A stretch of 64,000 nt of DNA from contig JAGUCH010000001.1 of assembly GCA_019096065.1 (NCBI GenBank), positions 6,882,001 through 6,946,000 on the forward strand, read 5' to 3'. The notes under the pieces were generated by a model. That model was not told the origin of the DNA. It did not search any database and saw only the letters and a list, made by a program, of their open reading frames with translations. Shown here piece by piece: positions 1 through 26,700 of this stretch (positions are counted from its first letter, which is position 1; each line of letters begins with the position of its first letter). Origin of the DNA: Paracyclopina nana (Eukaryota > Arthropoda > Copepoda > Cyclopoida > Cyclopettidae). The position numbers and the translations under genes are program-made.

Positions 1-1312
1 GGTGACGCTTGTACCCACCTCCCTTGCCCCAAAAAGTACGATTATAAAAAGAAACGAAGCACCACCTTTTGCGGTCTTTCAAAATGCATAGTACGCCACT
101 GCAACGATTAAATATGATATTAGACAATAGTCTCCCTCTGTATTACTCATCCTCTCGTTTAATATTTCTCATGTACCACAACAATGGAGCCCCCTCTATC
201 ATTTGGGGGTTGTTTTGTGACATACAATAAAAAGCAGCTGGACGCGGAGATGACACGCTGAAAGAGCTCTAATAAAAACCGGAAATTACCACTGCACCAG
301 CAGCACTCTTTTATGCTAACCGATCATCATCATAGAATTTCTAACGGGCAATGAGGGAGAAAATGCGGTGGCAATGACTGCATTCATCAATATCACCACG
401 TATCGGCTCTTGATAGAATTGTGTACTAGACACACATGCACAAGTTGGTAGTCACGTTGGAAGCCTACTTGCGCCAGTCAGCGCGGGCCCCCCACCACCA
501 CAATCATTATCCGCAGATCATTTAGGCACACCGGACGACACCTAACGGGCAAACGCGAGAACTAGACGGCGTGTGCTTCACACTAAACGCCACTCCAATC
601 AGGAGGCGCATTTGGCCAAGTGGAAGCCTCCATTGGCGGGTGCTTTCCCGGTCGCCATCGGCCCAGCTCGGCGACTGCCAGAGCTGTGAGCGTCGGATTC
701 CTGAGCCGGTCGTGCAATTGAGTAGTTTCTTAACGGCCATCTCTGGTCTGCAGCTAGCTCCGTCGTAGGTCGGGGTCCGTGAGGCCATTATTATCCGAAG
801 TGGCGGGAGATTGGTGCAGGAGAAGGCCAGCCAACACATGTTTATTGCCGAGGACCCCTGGTGCACTAATGACGGCTTGTCACTTGAAGGCTCAACTGGA
901 ACCAATCCGCCGACTCTTCCAGCACGCAAAATGAATCCGTCAATGCGAACAACGCTCATTAAGGAATAGCTCGATTTTTATTTCTCTTCATCAAAAAAAT
1001 GATCATTGTAGACGCTCTGCTAATCAGCGCAATATAGACTGGCCAACGCCAATGCTGCCGACAATCAACGAGGGTAGCTACTAAATTCTCGCACGTTCAG
1101 GGGCGGATGGGGGCAGTAATAAGCAGAGCCAAAACGGGGAATCATTTAGAGAATAATAATAATACTGGCCAGACGTCGTCTCATCTTCTTCTTCGATATA
1201 GTGTAATTATAGGGTGTATCAATGGTGCCTTGTGGGGTCAATCATTTCTTCTTCATCATGGATGAAGAGGCTTTGGGATCTTGTTGTACCACTTGCTTCA
1301 ATGAATGCTCAG
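1..1312. other. Region downstream of groucho; probable 3' UTR plus intergenic
   Basis: No gene is recognised here. The part next to 1313 lies just past the groucho stop codon on the minus strand and is probably its 3' UTR. A minus-strand AATAAA at 977-982 is a possible polyadenylation signal, and another minus-strand AATAAA lies near 840-845. A 145-codon minus-strand open frame (522-959) has no recognisable motif and no sign of splicing, so it is not called. Confidence 0.4.
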
Positions 1313-7460
<6,148 letters not shown>

Positions 7461-8841
7461 GGCGTTGAAGAAATTTTGTTCGAAAATTTTTAGACTGGAT
7501 TAAGGACTGTTGAGAAATGAAAAAGTTCGTGGCAGCCTTCGTCGCTGTTGGCGAGAAGCACTTTTAGATCATCCAGCTTCGGGATGACGACGCACTGAGG
7601 CCCCTCGGGCCGAAACTCGGGCACAAACTGGGGCCGATTCGGGCTCAGGGCCGGGAACCGGGTGACGACGGGCTCAATCGGGATGTAGCCGCTCAAAAGC
7701 GCGGGTGAAAGCCGCGTAATTTCTTCGAAGACATCCGTGGAGTTTGGCTGGCACAACGCAACTGAGCTAAAAACCCGCACGTTTCTGCCACGCCGGTCAC
7801 CGCGGCCGACGTCGGCCAAAATGGCCGAAACGCGAAACAGAAAAGCCGCTTGCATTTTCTGACCAATGGCCCGCCACCTTGTTAACTTCGGGCCAATCAC
7901 AACGCCTTGCTTACCTTTCGTCTCCACGTGGACTGGAGCCCAAGCGGGGTGACTAGCAGAAATTGACTAGAAGTCGACTCGGGCCTACGGCTGCTCCACG
8001 TGACACTGCGATTGGTGCAAAGTTAAGCTGACCGCTCCGATTGGCTGGGAAATTGGAGGGAAAATGGAAAAATTGCGCCTTGCCGTTTGACGAATTCGCA
8101 CGAGGTAAACAAAAAATAAATGCGCTCAAAAAGGGGCAAAAATGGGAGAAGCGTAGTGAGCTGCTTCGAAGGCTGCCAGGGGTGAGGCGAGGGGCCGACA
8201 TCGGCCTTTTTCCCGGTATGTAGTGGCCTTTTAATGCGAGTAGGGCCCGCCAGGGCGCTCTGCAATGACCTTTGGTTGGCGAGTTGTTGCGAGCGCCCCC
8301 TATTTTCCGCGGAAAGCTTTTGCTCCGATCTCGGTCCGTGCCGTGTGTTTCGTATGTGTTGTGGAGTTGCGCGTGACTTGCGCCTTGTGTGAGAAAAGAT
8401 GGCTGGCAACGCAGCGAGGCAGCTGACTTGTAATGCACCCTGGTGGCCTGTTGTTGCAACACTTGAGCTTGCTCCTCAGTTGGCTTTTAGCTGCAGAGGC
8501 CCAAAGTTGTCGCTAGTAGTCGATCTTGAGTGCTCTCAAATCTTTTCGCTGCCCAAACTCGCAAAAGAGGAGAGCCCAGCTGCCAAAGGGGAGTTCAGGC
8601 CAGAAGAATCCGCTGTGTGAACATGAGGTTACCACCTCAGCTACAACTGCTGCTTTCCCATGGCAGTTCCGGAGGCCTGTAGCCCCTTGGATCGAAGTGC
8701 TAGCTTGTGACACTTGTCTTTGGATTGGAAAGGCCAAGCTACGTTTTACCAGTGAACACTTTTTTCGAAGAAAAACAAACAAAAGGTGCAGGGTGATTGA
8801 TACACTAGAAGAAGTCTTGTTCGTTTCCAATGTCGGTCAAT
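7461..8841. promoter_or_regulatory. Shared divergent promoter region of groucho and FEM1
   Basis: This is the 1381-bp gap between the groucho start codon (minus) and the FEM1 start codon (plus). It is GC-richer and has more CpG than flanking introns. It must hold both 5' UTRs and transcription start sites, whose exact positions cannot be read. Open frames at 7490-7927 (minus) and 8526-8927 (plus) overlap it but match nothing and are taken as chance frames in GC-rich DNA. Confidence 0.6.
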
Positions 8842-15681
<6,840 letters not shown>

Positions 15682-17770
15682 ACTCAAAACATTTGACAGA
15701 TCAAGCTGTTCCGGAACGGAGAGCCAGTTTGACTAAAGCTCCGATTTCCGGCTCGTGCTTTCACTTGTCTTCCACAACTACAAAAGTTAAAAAGCCTCTT
15801 TCAGAACTCTGTGTAATATTGGGAAGTGTGCATGACGACTCAAGAACTAGAGGGCATGTGATACATTAAGTAGTTATTTTTGATGATGTAACCAATCAAG
15901 AAGATCATGAAGAGAAACTCAGCTAACATTTGCTGCTCAAGGCTCCACTCATTGGAAAATGATTTGCTCATACTTTAATTTGTCAACTTTTAGTTTACCA
16001 GAAATGTGGCCTAACCAGTTTTTTGGGGATATTAACACCGTGACTAATTTTTCTCCACCCACCACCACAACTACCCTGACAACTACCATTTCCTTATTCG
16101 AAATCACCTGAATTGAATGGCATTATTTATCACGGTGTATGAGTCTCTATTTTAGCAGAGATTTCGTTGAAAGAGAACAAAAAATCGTGGGCATTATTAA
16201 ACTGACGTAGAATGCAAAACATTTTTGCGAAAAATGGATGATGACCTGTGGCTGTTTTATCAAAAAAAAATGTTCATATTAAAGTAGTCTTTGCTACTTT
16301 AGTCCATATTATACTCAGGAAATAAAAGAAGACTTCACTACTGTTCAAGTTCTCGCTGATTTTTTAGGCTGAATGCTCGAGGCTTGATGGTCAACAAAAT
16401 TCTTTTGGCTAACTTGCTTGTAACAGCAACTGCTGTTGTCGGCAAAGACTTGATAAGTGGCTCATTACTTTCGAGGGACTCATCAATAACATTAACAAGA
16501 CCGAAGCTGCCCATATCCATGATACTAGTGGAATCTCGGAATTCCCATTTTCTGCAAATGAAAACATCGAGGAGCATAACTCATCTAAAGTCCTATATTA
16601 TAACAATCATAATTTACCTACTCTACTCTTAATCTAATATTTTATTTCAGTAGCTAATTCATAGTAGCCTTCTTTCAGAGGCTTCGGTTGTATTATTAGC
16701 CTTGAATAGACGCATAGTGGAATCTTTGTGAGCTAATGTTACAATAACATTATAAGCCATGGCAGGTAGTTGCTTTCTTAGGCCAGAAAATATGCAATAT
16801 TGTTGATTCCGTTGCTTATAAGTTGTATATTAGCATTCTTCAGTAGTTAGCAGGTGATAGAAAAGCCAACATTGTATAAACTAAGAGAACTAGCCTACAA
16901 GACGTTTGTTTTGCTAAGTAAAAAATGGCCACACGGCCAAAATGATGATACACTCATCAATCGGGCAGCTCGTTATGGCTGCCTTAATGTCCAACTCTAT
17001 GGAAAAATTGAACTCCACACATCAGCCAATTTGTTTGCTTATAAGAGATTCAGATGTTTCTACAGTTACATTAGCTATTCATAAAGAAGGAGAAGCCTTT
17101 GAAAACAGGTGGATGAAATTCGCCTGAGAAAGGGAAATATCCAAAAATCAACAAGATCTGTCCATTTACATGTGGTGGTGCCAATTCTCGTATGAAAATG
17201 AAAGAAAGGAACATTGAACAATTTTGAAAATGGCGAACCTCGAACCTACCATAGCAACAGAAAGTGTTCCATGCTAATTTCTCGTAACGGCGGAAACTGA
17301 GAGCTGAAGAGCAACAGCCACACTTTATTAATGAGAATCAACTGTCTCAGCGTTTTCAGCTCAGCGGTGAACAGAGATTTTTGCTGTAGTTTATTCGGAG
17401 AGATCGAAGGCTCCGGAATGTCCGATGTGTTCGGCAGAATAAAGTGATTGAACCTTCAACTGGAATTGTGCTTTTTTTTTTAATAAGTGAAAGCTACTCG
17501 ATGCCCTACGTAACAAAGTCCACTAAATTGATAGAGCAGTGTATCAAAAACATACCATAAGTGGTTGATCCTGTTGTTACCGTTCCCTTTCCCCTAGAGT
17601 TCCTACTGCGTTTGACTTATGTGGAAGGACTTAACGATGATTTGTACGAATTATCAGGTAAGAAATCCTAGTTAAAAAGTTCACAAATACTACAACCTAT
17701 ATGATTCCAAATACTTAGCGAAGCAGTCCGTCATTGTTTCAAAAAATTGTTCATCAAACAGTAAAATAAG
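15682..17770. other. Convergent intergenic region between FEM1 and the CUB gene
   Basis: The 3' ends of FEM1 (plus) and the CUB gene (minus) face each other here. A plus-strand AATAAA at 16321-16326 suits FEM1; minus-strand AATAAA motifs in 17320-17395 could serve the CUB gene. Open frames at 16384-16632 and 16854-17084 are short and unsupported. Confidence 0.5.
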
Positions 17771-20700
17771 TTAGGCAAATGAAATCATGTCCATAGTGGA
17801 GAGTGAGCAAGGAATTTGTTTGTAGGCCAAGTTGAAACCTCGGTTCGCGAGAGCTACTCCACTGTAATGTTCAGCTCCATCTGTTCGTACTTTAACCAAA
17901 AAGGGCCTTGAGTTAGAAATCACAGGACCTGGCACGTGATTGCCGAGCCTGAGGCCACAATATCTCTCAGAGCTATATTGATTTAGAAAGTCCTGAAATT
18001 AAAAGGTTTCGGGACTCGCATGTTATGACGTTGCGCTAAATGAAGTTAGTTGAAATCCTCTTTACCTCCGGATGGTGTCCCCTAGGGATAAAAACGTAAT
18101 CCTCGTGACAATGTTGCTCACCGAAGCTAGGTGGAACTTCTTCCCAATCGAGCTCATTTTTAAAGTCCATGATGCCATTCATTTGAAAGTCCCAAGAGTT
18201 TTCTGCGCTGAAGCTAATGCCACAATACCCTTCAGCATCCTTGAAGCAGATGGCGTAGTCGAGGTCATTCAAGTGTCCTAGATGAGAGATGTCGTAAGTG
18301 AATGTAACGTTATTAGCAATGCAAATGTACCAGTGTGGTAAATGTCACCACAAAACGGATCGTTCGTTCCATTCCCGTTGTAGCAAGGCTCGTAGTTGCG
18401 AATATAGCCATCAAAATTGAATGCTTGGATTTTTCCACTTATCCCCGAGTGATATTGTAAACAACCTAGGGAAGAAAAATTTGCGTTTAACCTGAAGTAA
18501 TTGAAATCTAAAAAGTAAAAATCTCGACTTTTCTTCGATTAGTGCCATGATTTTAAAATGCAAGTAAAATGCTTAGCAAAAAAAGCTCGCAAGGAGGGAC
18601 AACACACACTTCACAGGAGTGCATACTGCATACCTGGGGGTGCTAAATCCACTTTTGGATCCTCTGTGTCCCTACAATCACAAGGAATTTGGGTCACTTT
18701 AATTCTCCATTTTCGTGGCTGGTCCAATTCCGGCTTCCATTCGGTTCTGAAATGTTTTGAGACAGCTCGTTTCGTATTCAGTATTGGAAATTGAATTTTT
18801 TGCTTACTTCAGGCTATTCGTTTCCAGATCGAATACACCTATCGGCTTGGCCTTCAATACATCAGTGATGATCGTCAAATCAGTCATTTTTCGGCCCCTA
18901 ACATCGACATAGATATGTTGCCCAGAATTCCGTCCTAGATACACAAATGGAAAAACAAGACTGTAAACAACTGGAGGAAAAAACGATAATTTATGGCAGC
19001 TACTGCATTCAGCTTTTTTGCCAAACACTTTGAGCACGGTTTTTTGTGAAAGCTAGAGAGAAAACAGACATAATTGTGAATCCCCTTAAACACTGAAGAG
19101 GCTACTTATTTACAGGCTGAAAAAAGAAGAAACCATTTGGGAGAGCAAGCGAATGTAGCATAGAAAGAAGCACGAGAGTGGGCGCGAGTGCTAAAATGGT
19201 TCGTCCATTTTCGAGCCAGAAAGCTCCTCAAGAAGGAGACTTAATGGACTTTTATTACTTCTTTTAGGCAAAGTAGCTAGCCTTGTTGTTAGCAATATCT
19301 CGTGGCTTCAAGGCTGAACGATCTCGGCATAAAAAATAAGGAAATTCATCTCTTCAATCAATGCGAAGACAGCCTCGCAGACATATGATGTAATTAAGTG
19401 CAATCATCAGTCTTCTCGCATTCGTAGATGAATCGCCTTGTCAAGGTTCAGGATTAGGGCACGAGTCGACTTTTACTCTTTCTCATCTGGGAAAAAGGGA
19501 GATTTCCAATCTTTTCTGAGGGCCTCTTGACACCATTGCTGAGCTTTGCATCATTTTACGTCAAAAGTCGGCATGCTGGATGATGATGCCCTTCGTTACT
19601 TCTAGCTGCTATGGGGGGCATCATTAAGACAACTCTAATCTTGTCATGGTCCGTTTCCCATGAAGCTGCTACCTCGTTTTTCTCCAAGGGGAAAAAGATG
19701 ATAATAATGCAAAACTGAGTAGCTACCACAACGGCAAAGAAGAAAGTCGTGCTTCTGCAACAAGATGGATCTCTCACTTGTGCTTGCGAAAATGCACTGG
19801 GGGTACGTACGCAGAAGTAATCTACAGCTCATCTGGGACAAAACGAGCAGCACCCTTTAGCTCCAACAAGAGAGGGACACTACTGCTCAAATTGGTAAAT
19901 ATTGATAGTGCGTGTGTTCCTCTTGCATGTGAGCCGGCTCAAGATAAATATTTCAGATTCATCCCCTTTGCAGTCTGGAAGTTGAAGAAAAACTAGTCTA
20001 GCCCCTCGCTCAAACCAGCTCACTGCAAATGATGACAGCCAGCTAAAATCAAACAAGATGATTTGGAAAAGCGGAGAAAATTGGTCGACAACTTGTGTAT
20101 TTGAACTGCGTATGAGTCATCATCCCCTGCGAGAGACATATCAAACCACACGATGAGCAAGATGCTGCTGTATTCCTTGTTTCCAAATAGTATTTGCAAC
20201 AATGACAGGAAAGTCAGTGAAAATGTTTGGTAATTCTGGAAGTAAAAGTGCATCCGAGCCCGAAATGAAAGTGCATCTGATGCTCAATTTGGCGGAAAAA
20301 TGTCACCCTCGTTGGAGCCTCGCAATAATTGATATGCCCCAGTCAACTGGAGTTGGAACGGAGTGCATCCATCGAACAGATGACTTCGGCTATGGAAAAT
20401 AGAGCCTGGAAGAAAACCGTGCTGACAGATGAGCACGGCGGGGCCATGATGATGATGGATTTCATGCCAGCGACTCACATAAAAAAGGACAAAAACGAGC
20501 TTTCCTTTTCCATACAAAATAATAATTTGTAACTAGCTGACGACCACACTTTTCTGATTGTTGCAGCTACATGCAAGCACAAGTCTATTGACCCGAAAAA
20601 GTAAGCAGGAAAAAAACAATGGACTTGGCTTGTAATCAAAGAAGAATCTTTTTAGAAAGCCTACCCTTTCTTGCCTTGTAGTTGTAAAGTTACAACGTTC

Positions 20701-23700
20701 CACAGGGAGAACCAGCTCCATTTTCTGCAGGGTGCACCGCAGAGCGGCACCCCTACCCTTATCTTCCTAACACCACAAACATCCATTCCATTTTTTGATC
20801 AAAAGAACCTCGAAAACCATCATCATGGTGTACGGTCTGGGTCATCAACTTCACGTGCGTACTAGCAAAAGAGCAATTTCTTTCTTTTCTTCCCTCCCGG
20901 CTCTTCTTGCTCCTTACAGCATAACGTGTGTTCCGCAATCTTGTTTCCATTTTGCTGGTCATCCTCGTCCACTCGGACTTTTAGCATATGCCAGTACTAA
21001 AAAGAACATCTTGAATGTTCTGGTGGATTGGCTATTTGCTGCAAATTGCAGCGACTGCTGTGGTAAATGAGTATCGTAGCAAGAAAATTGCTTTGATATA
21101 AAAATATGTGTGTTTCGCCGTAGCAGGGCGACATTCAAGGTAACAGAACTAAGAAGTAGCGAAATACGCTCTAGGAAAGCAATCAAAGTAATGAATTTGT
21201 GGATCTTGCACTGTCTGAGACTTAGGGTGGCTAGGAACGGACCAAATCTCACGGTTTCATGCCCACTCAGACACTTTTACTTTGATGTACAGTACTGTAG
21301 AAGACGACCAAAAAGTGAAAGCCATCCACCCGTGAAAATTGAGCAAAAGTAAAGGAAAATTCAGCATTTTACATCACCTTTCTTTTAAGGTACCTTGGGC
21401 AACTCATAAGAGCAAAAACTAGCAAAATGTTTTTGACGAATGAGAAATGAGGATTGATGGACCAAAAAAGTCTTGCTTGATTCTAAAAACTGTTTCAAGA
21501 ATAATAATCCTGCCCCGATTCGATTCGTTGCAAAGCACAATGCTGGCTGAGGTTTCTTTTATGAATAATCTAGCGAGCGCAATAAATCCAAAGCAATGCT
21601 TTTTTCCCTCCGAGCTGTGAAACCGTATCAAAGCAGTATTATTTCCATTTTGGAGGGAAAGATAGCAAAAAATGACCCTTTTCCTGTCAGTAAATGGTGC
21701 AATGTCCGCATTGTGCTTCAGAAGTAGCGAGGCCTCACCTTCTTAGCCTGGTAGGAAAAAGTGCAGATTTGACAGAAAATATAGGGATTTTGAACTCATC
21801 TTTGCGCAAACTGGGATATTGTTAAAGCAACCCTAAGGGAAATTCTTCACTGCCTCTCTTGGGGATGTGCATCTTCTTCTACTACTAACCCTATTCATCT
21901 ACTATGAGCTATCCACATAATTTTGTGCTACTAAATCCATGGTTTCCAACTGAATTATAAAATGGCTCTTTAGCAATTCGGTACAAATCCATCAACTGAT
22001 GCATCCCGTATTTTTTGACTAAATAACGTCAAGTGACCATTACATAAAATGGTGTGTATTTGTAAAGTAAGTTTTTTGAAGTTGGAAAAGTGGCCTTTTT
22101 TATAACTGTTTAGATGATATCGGCCAAGTTGTAGTTTAAGAACTAGCTAGACTCTGGCACTACACAAATACAGCCATGATGTCAAGAATTCTGTTTCATT
22201 TAATATTAAGAAGGGGCACGTATTTGTTTGTGGCTTTTGCATTCCCCACTGGTTAAAGTGAATTTCTGATGGAATCCAATGACCATTTTCTCATGGGAGA
22301 GCAAGAAAATTCTAGCATAGGCTGAGCAAATGGAAAAATTATGCAAACTCTAGTGGCTGGCTAGCCTATCGCAGCAGAATTTCATTCAATTTATGTCTGC
22401 TAGCCAGATAGAAAAGGCATTAAATTGATTTTCAGGCTGTTTGCACCACCTTTATTGAGTTGTAATGGCCTGCGAAAGCTTCATGGTACTGATCGTCTTT
22501 CAATTTTGCAATTCTGCACGAATACTTGCATATAGGAGACCCCGCGAACGTTTGCATTATATCAAATCAAGAATCAAAAAAAGAGCTTGAACTCTGGCAG
22601 AAAATCCTATCGAATCAGTTTTGCATTCTTTATCCAGCCTTGAAGCCATGCCATAAGGGCGTTCTCATATCGCAGTTTGGTCTAACCAAAACTGATTTTA
22701 GTTAAACCACGCTGATTCTGGTTAAACTAAACACTACAAGAATTCTGACGTTTGTCCGGACAAAAGTCAGTTTGGTCTAACCAGTATCAGTTTTGGTTAA
22801 ACTAAAATGCAATATGAGAACGCCCTTTTGTTACTTACACAGAATCAGCTGTTCCAACTAAATTTCGTCTTGCCTTATCTCTTTTGACTTGACTGAGTAA
22901 AAACTCTGGCTGCTGCAGACAATGCAATTTGGGAAATCAATTTCATGCCAGCTTTTTTAACAGAACTGTTTTTGCTGCCCAGGGCAATGGCCAAAGCTGA
23001 GAAATTGTACTGGATACAAGAGAAGCCATTGGCAAATTCGTGGACCTCCTGAAAATGCTCGTATTTCTATCGGTTGCGTCATAAAATAGTTGTATACGTC
23101 ATGGCAGACATCCTTTGGCAGTTTGAGCCTTTGCTTTTTGAATGCACAACGAGCTAGCGTGGTTAAAAAGTGCTATTCCATTGACGATACGATATGTGAA
23201 TACTCTATAAATGTGAGGATGCTAGCAGGGCATCTCAGCATATCATTGAATGGGAAATGACTTCTGCCATCGTGTGCATTAAGTTTAGGGTAACGAATGA
23301 GAAATGTAGGTCATATTTATTGTACTACTGTTGCTATTTTTCCTGCATAACATGCATACATTCTTGCAAGCCCATGCCATTTAGAGCGTGCATGAATACT
23401 TTTTCATTCTTTTTATCCCTTATCCGGATTGAAGATTCTCATTTTTTACTCTTCCTCAATACACATATATCTGAAGCTCTCCAAGTGATAAATATGACTA
23501 CTAAAGAACTAGAGAATGGTAAACATTAGCAGGCCTACTAGGACTTCTTCTAATTCATCGGCTCATAATTTGTGCAGGTTGAGGAAAGACCAAATGAAGA
23601 GGGCCCTCTACTGCCAATTAATTGCATCTGCATCTTTATTTTCTCCATGGCTTGCAAAATATGTCATCTCGGTCCCATGGGCTGTTTCTGCAGCTTTCTT

Positions 23701-26700
23701 CACACATTGACATGCGGCTAGATGGTTCCTTGTTTTTATGCATGGCCGGAGCCTTCACTGAATGATTACTATGCAAATGTAGACAGCAAGAATTGTCCCA
23801 AGTCTTTTTGTAAGCGAAGCAAAAAGAGACAAGTACATAGCTCGTATACAGCCACCATGCAATAGGCGTACTATAAAGTAGGCTTTCCAAAATGCACACA
23901 CACTTTTACGACTTTTTCAAAGCCACAACCCATTGCTTCCTACAAGCTACAAGCCATTTTTGTGCCAGCCACAGTTTTTCTTACAAGAATGAAGTTTACA
24001 TGAATTTATCCTCGTAGTAGCTACATAACGTGTGGACCGTTTAGTACAAGGTCAGCAAAACCAATGGCATTTTCAAAAGCACAGGCTGGCTATCGGAAAA
24101 TGTTAACACAAACTTTGTAAGTGTGTTTCCAAAGTATTGGAAAGGGTCACCCAAGCAGTTGATGCTTGCAGATTCAGTAATTCACAGGGGTGCTTTTGAC
24201 GGCAATTTTCACCGCGTATTGACAATGCGCACCTTCACATAAATTAATTAATTGCCATAAACATGGGGAGTAGGGGAAGGAGTGTGAAAAATAAAGGCTT
24301 GCAACCAGATAATGGGATACTGCGTTGCGGCGTAAATAAAAGAGTTTTTATGGGATGGCGATTTTTTGTGCAGTTCCGATGCTTTAGAAACGAAGGAAAC
24401 TGCACCAACCAGCCCAAACATCTTGGGGCTGATGCACATTGAGTGTGATACTTTTGAGTTTTAGGAATTCAAACAAACGACTCTGCAGAGATCTCCTTTA
24501 TTTCCAAAGACACTGGCTTTAAACCAACTTTTCCCGCTGAAAAACGGATACTTTCATTCTTACGCAAGACATATTTTCGTTGACTTTACGTTTATCGAGG
24601 CGAAAAGACACGAAAAGCGGCAAGTCAAAATGTCAGAAAAGAGGAAAAGTTTTGACAAGTTTTTTTTTCATGCTAGATTTATGGTTTGCTCAATTGAGTG
24701 CACACGAAATGAGAGATGTAGAAATTAGCATCTTATTTGCTTTGACAAATAGGCTACAGCTTGGGAATCAGAGGTTTTATGAAAAAAGTTTTGAAAAACA
24801 GCTGATTATCCTGCTGGATCTTCATGACCAAAATCTAATTAACAAAAGCACCGTGTTGCAATAATTTTGGGGTTTCTGGAACACTGTGTGGCCTGTCAAA
24901 ACAACATCAGCCAACAGCAGTGGTTTTCCAGCTAAGCTCTGAATTAATTGGCTCCATTTCTCTCTCGTAGCGGTATAATGATGCAAGCATGCATAATGAA
25001 GAGCATCGTCTTGACGTCCAGAAACTTCGACGCGGACATAAGTGGAGTTAATTTTCGCACTTTTTTCTTCTATGGGAAACTTTCTCTATAGAAAGAGAAA
25101 AGAAAACGGAAGTGCTAAATCAGCCTCACCTAAGGCCCTCTTCGCCAAAGCATGTTTCAATATCCATAGATTCGTAAGGGGCTCAAGGGGAATTAGTGAA
25201 AAAAGTGACGCAGTCGCTTTCGAAATGCGGCTCTTCTCCCTTGAGATAGGGTAATTTCCACGTTCAAATGTAGCGTACGTAATAACCCCATCTTAGCACT
25301 CAGAAAATCAAATCCCTGCTGGTTAGAGCCGAGGTAACCTTTTCGTGGAAAATGAACCTGCTACTGCCAAGCTTGACCTCAATCTAAGTACAATCAAAGA
25401 GGCTTGGCATGGATCCGGGATCTCGCCAAACCATGTCATAACTTGTCAAGACCAACATCTTAATGGCGGCGAAGCAATTATTTCTCCCGCTCTCTTTTTG
25501 TTACAATGGGTTTTCTCTGCGCGAGTTTCTATTGTAAATCTAGATTTACTGCAGTTTTGCTACACGCTGCTTTTTTCACTCGTACTGCAGCATTAGCTTA
25601 ATGATATATGGTCTATCCAGAATTTGCTACTTTTTACACAATGTTGGCTCACTGTACGTTTTAGCATGGCTCATTTCAATTTTAACCATGGCTCTGAACT
25701 TTCTCAGCATGCAGCTCGCTTTATGTCGAACTCTGCCATAGAAAAAGCAATACAGCTGTGAGTGATAATTGGAGAGGGAGCCATAAAGGGTTATTAAGTG
25801 TCGCTATAAATTGCTACAACAGGCTGAGATTCTCGCTTTTAGGCGCTGCAACCTGGTTTGAGCTCTCCCAGATTCGATGGTATCAGAGATTCCCCTTTAG
25901 ACCATGTCATCAACTTTTATGATGCCAAGATTGTACCAGCATTACACACTTCCCCAGCTTTATGCCATAAAATACAGACACGCGCTCGCGCGTCGGGCTA
26001 GTGAGGAAGCTGAAAAATGTGCTCTGGCATTTCATGGCTGGAAGATTTTACAATAACGAACCACAAAGAAAAAACGGCCAATAGCAGACCTTCGTAGCTC
26101 GATATCCTCACACTTTCAGGGAGAGAACTTGTCTTCTTGGCCACTTTTAACTGTCCCTGGCATTTTCCCTTAAGGCAATGCTAATATCAATTAGCAAAAC
26201 CACTGAGATGCTGTTTGTAGTATCTACATAGTTTGTGATCGCTAGAGAACTGGGTGAGCTAAGCAAATCATCAAGATTTTATGTCACAACATATGATTTA
26301 ACCAGTGTGGGGTTTGAAACTTTTGCATAGCAAATAAATCCTCAATCACTTTGTAGGTGTACCATTCCAGGCACTAGAGAGCTGGAGAATCGAAAAAGTT
26401 CATTTGAAAAAGGGGAGTTGGAAAGCTGGTTAGGAGACCATATAGGAGTTGTGCACTACAAATTGAAGATCTAAAAAGGGGTGGCTTCAAGATGTTCCGT
26501 GCTACCATATCGGAAAGTTATAGACAGGTGCACAGTGGGCTCTTTCTATCATTTATGGGGCCCTATAAACAAAGGTCCAATGTTTTATTCATTTCCCCGG
26601 AGATAAATGTACTTTTTATTATGGGTACGTGCATTGGAAAAGAGGAGAAAAGTTCAGCTGCTCAAGCTTTATGGAGCATTTTGGCCAACTGTGAAATGAC

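Noticed and set aside
522-959. 145-codon minus-strand frame
   Set aside because: No motif, no splice partners, and position within the likely groucho 3' UTR.
7490-7927. 145-codon minus-strand frame upstream of groucho
   Set aside because: It lies in the GC-rich promoter/5' UTR, matches no family, and the Groucho start at 7460 is well supported.
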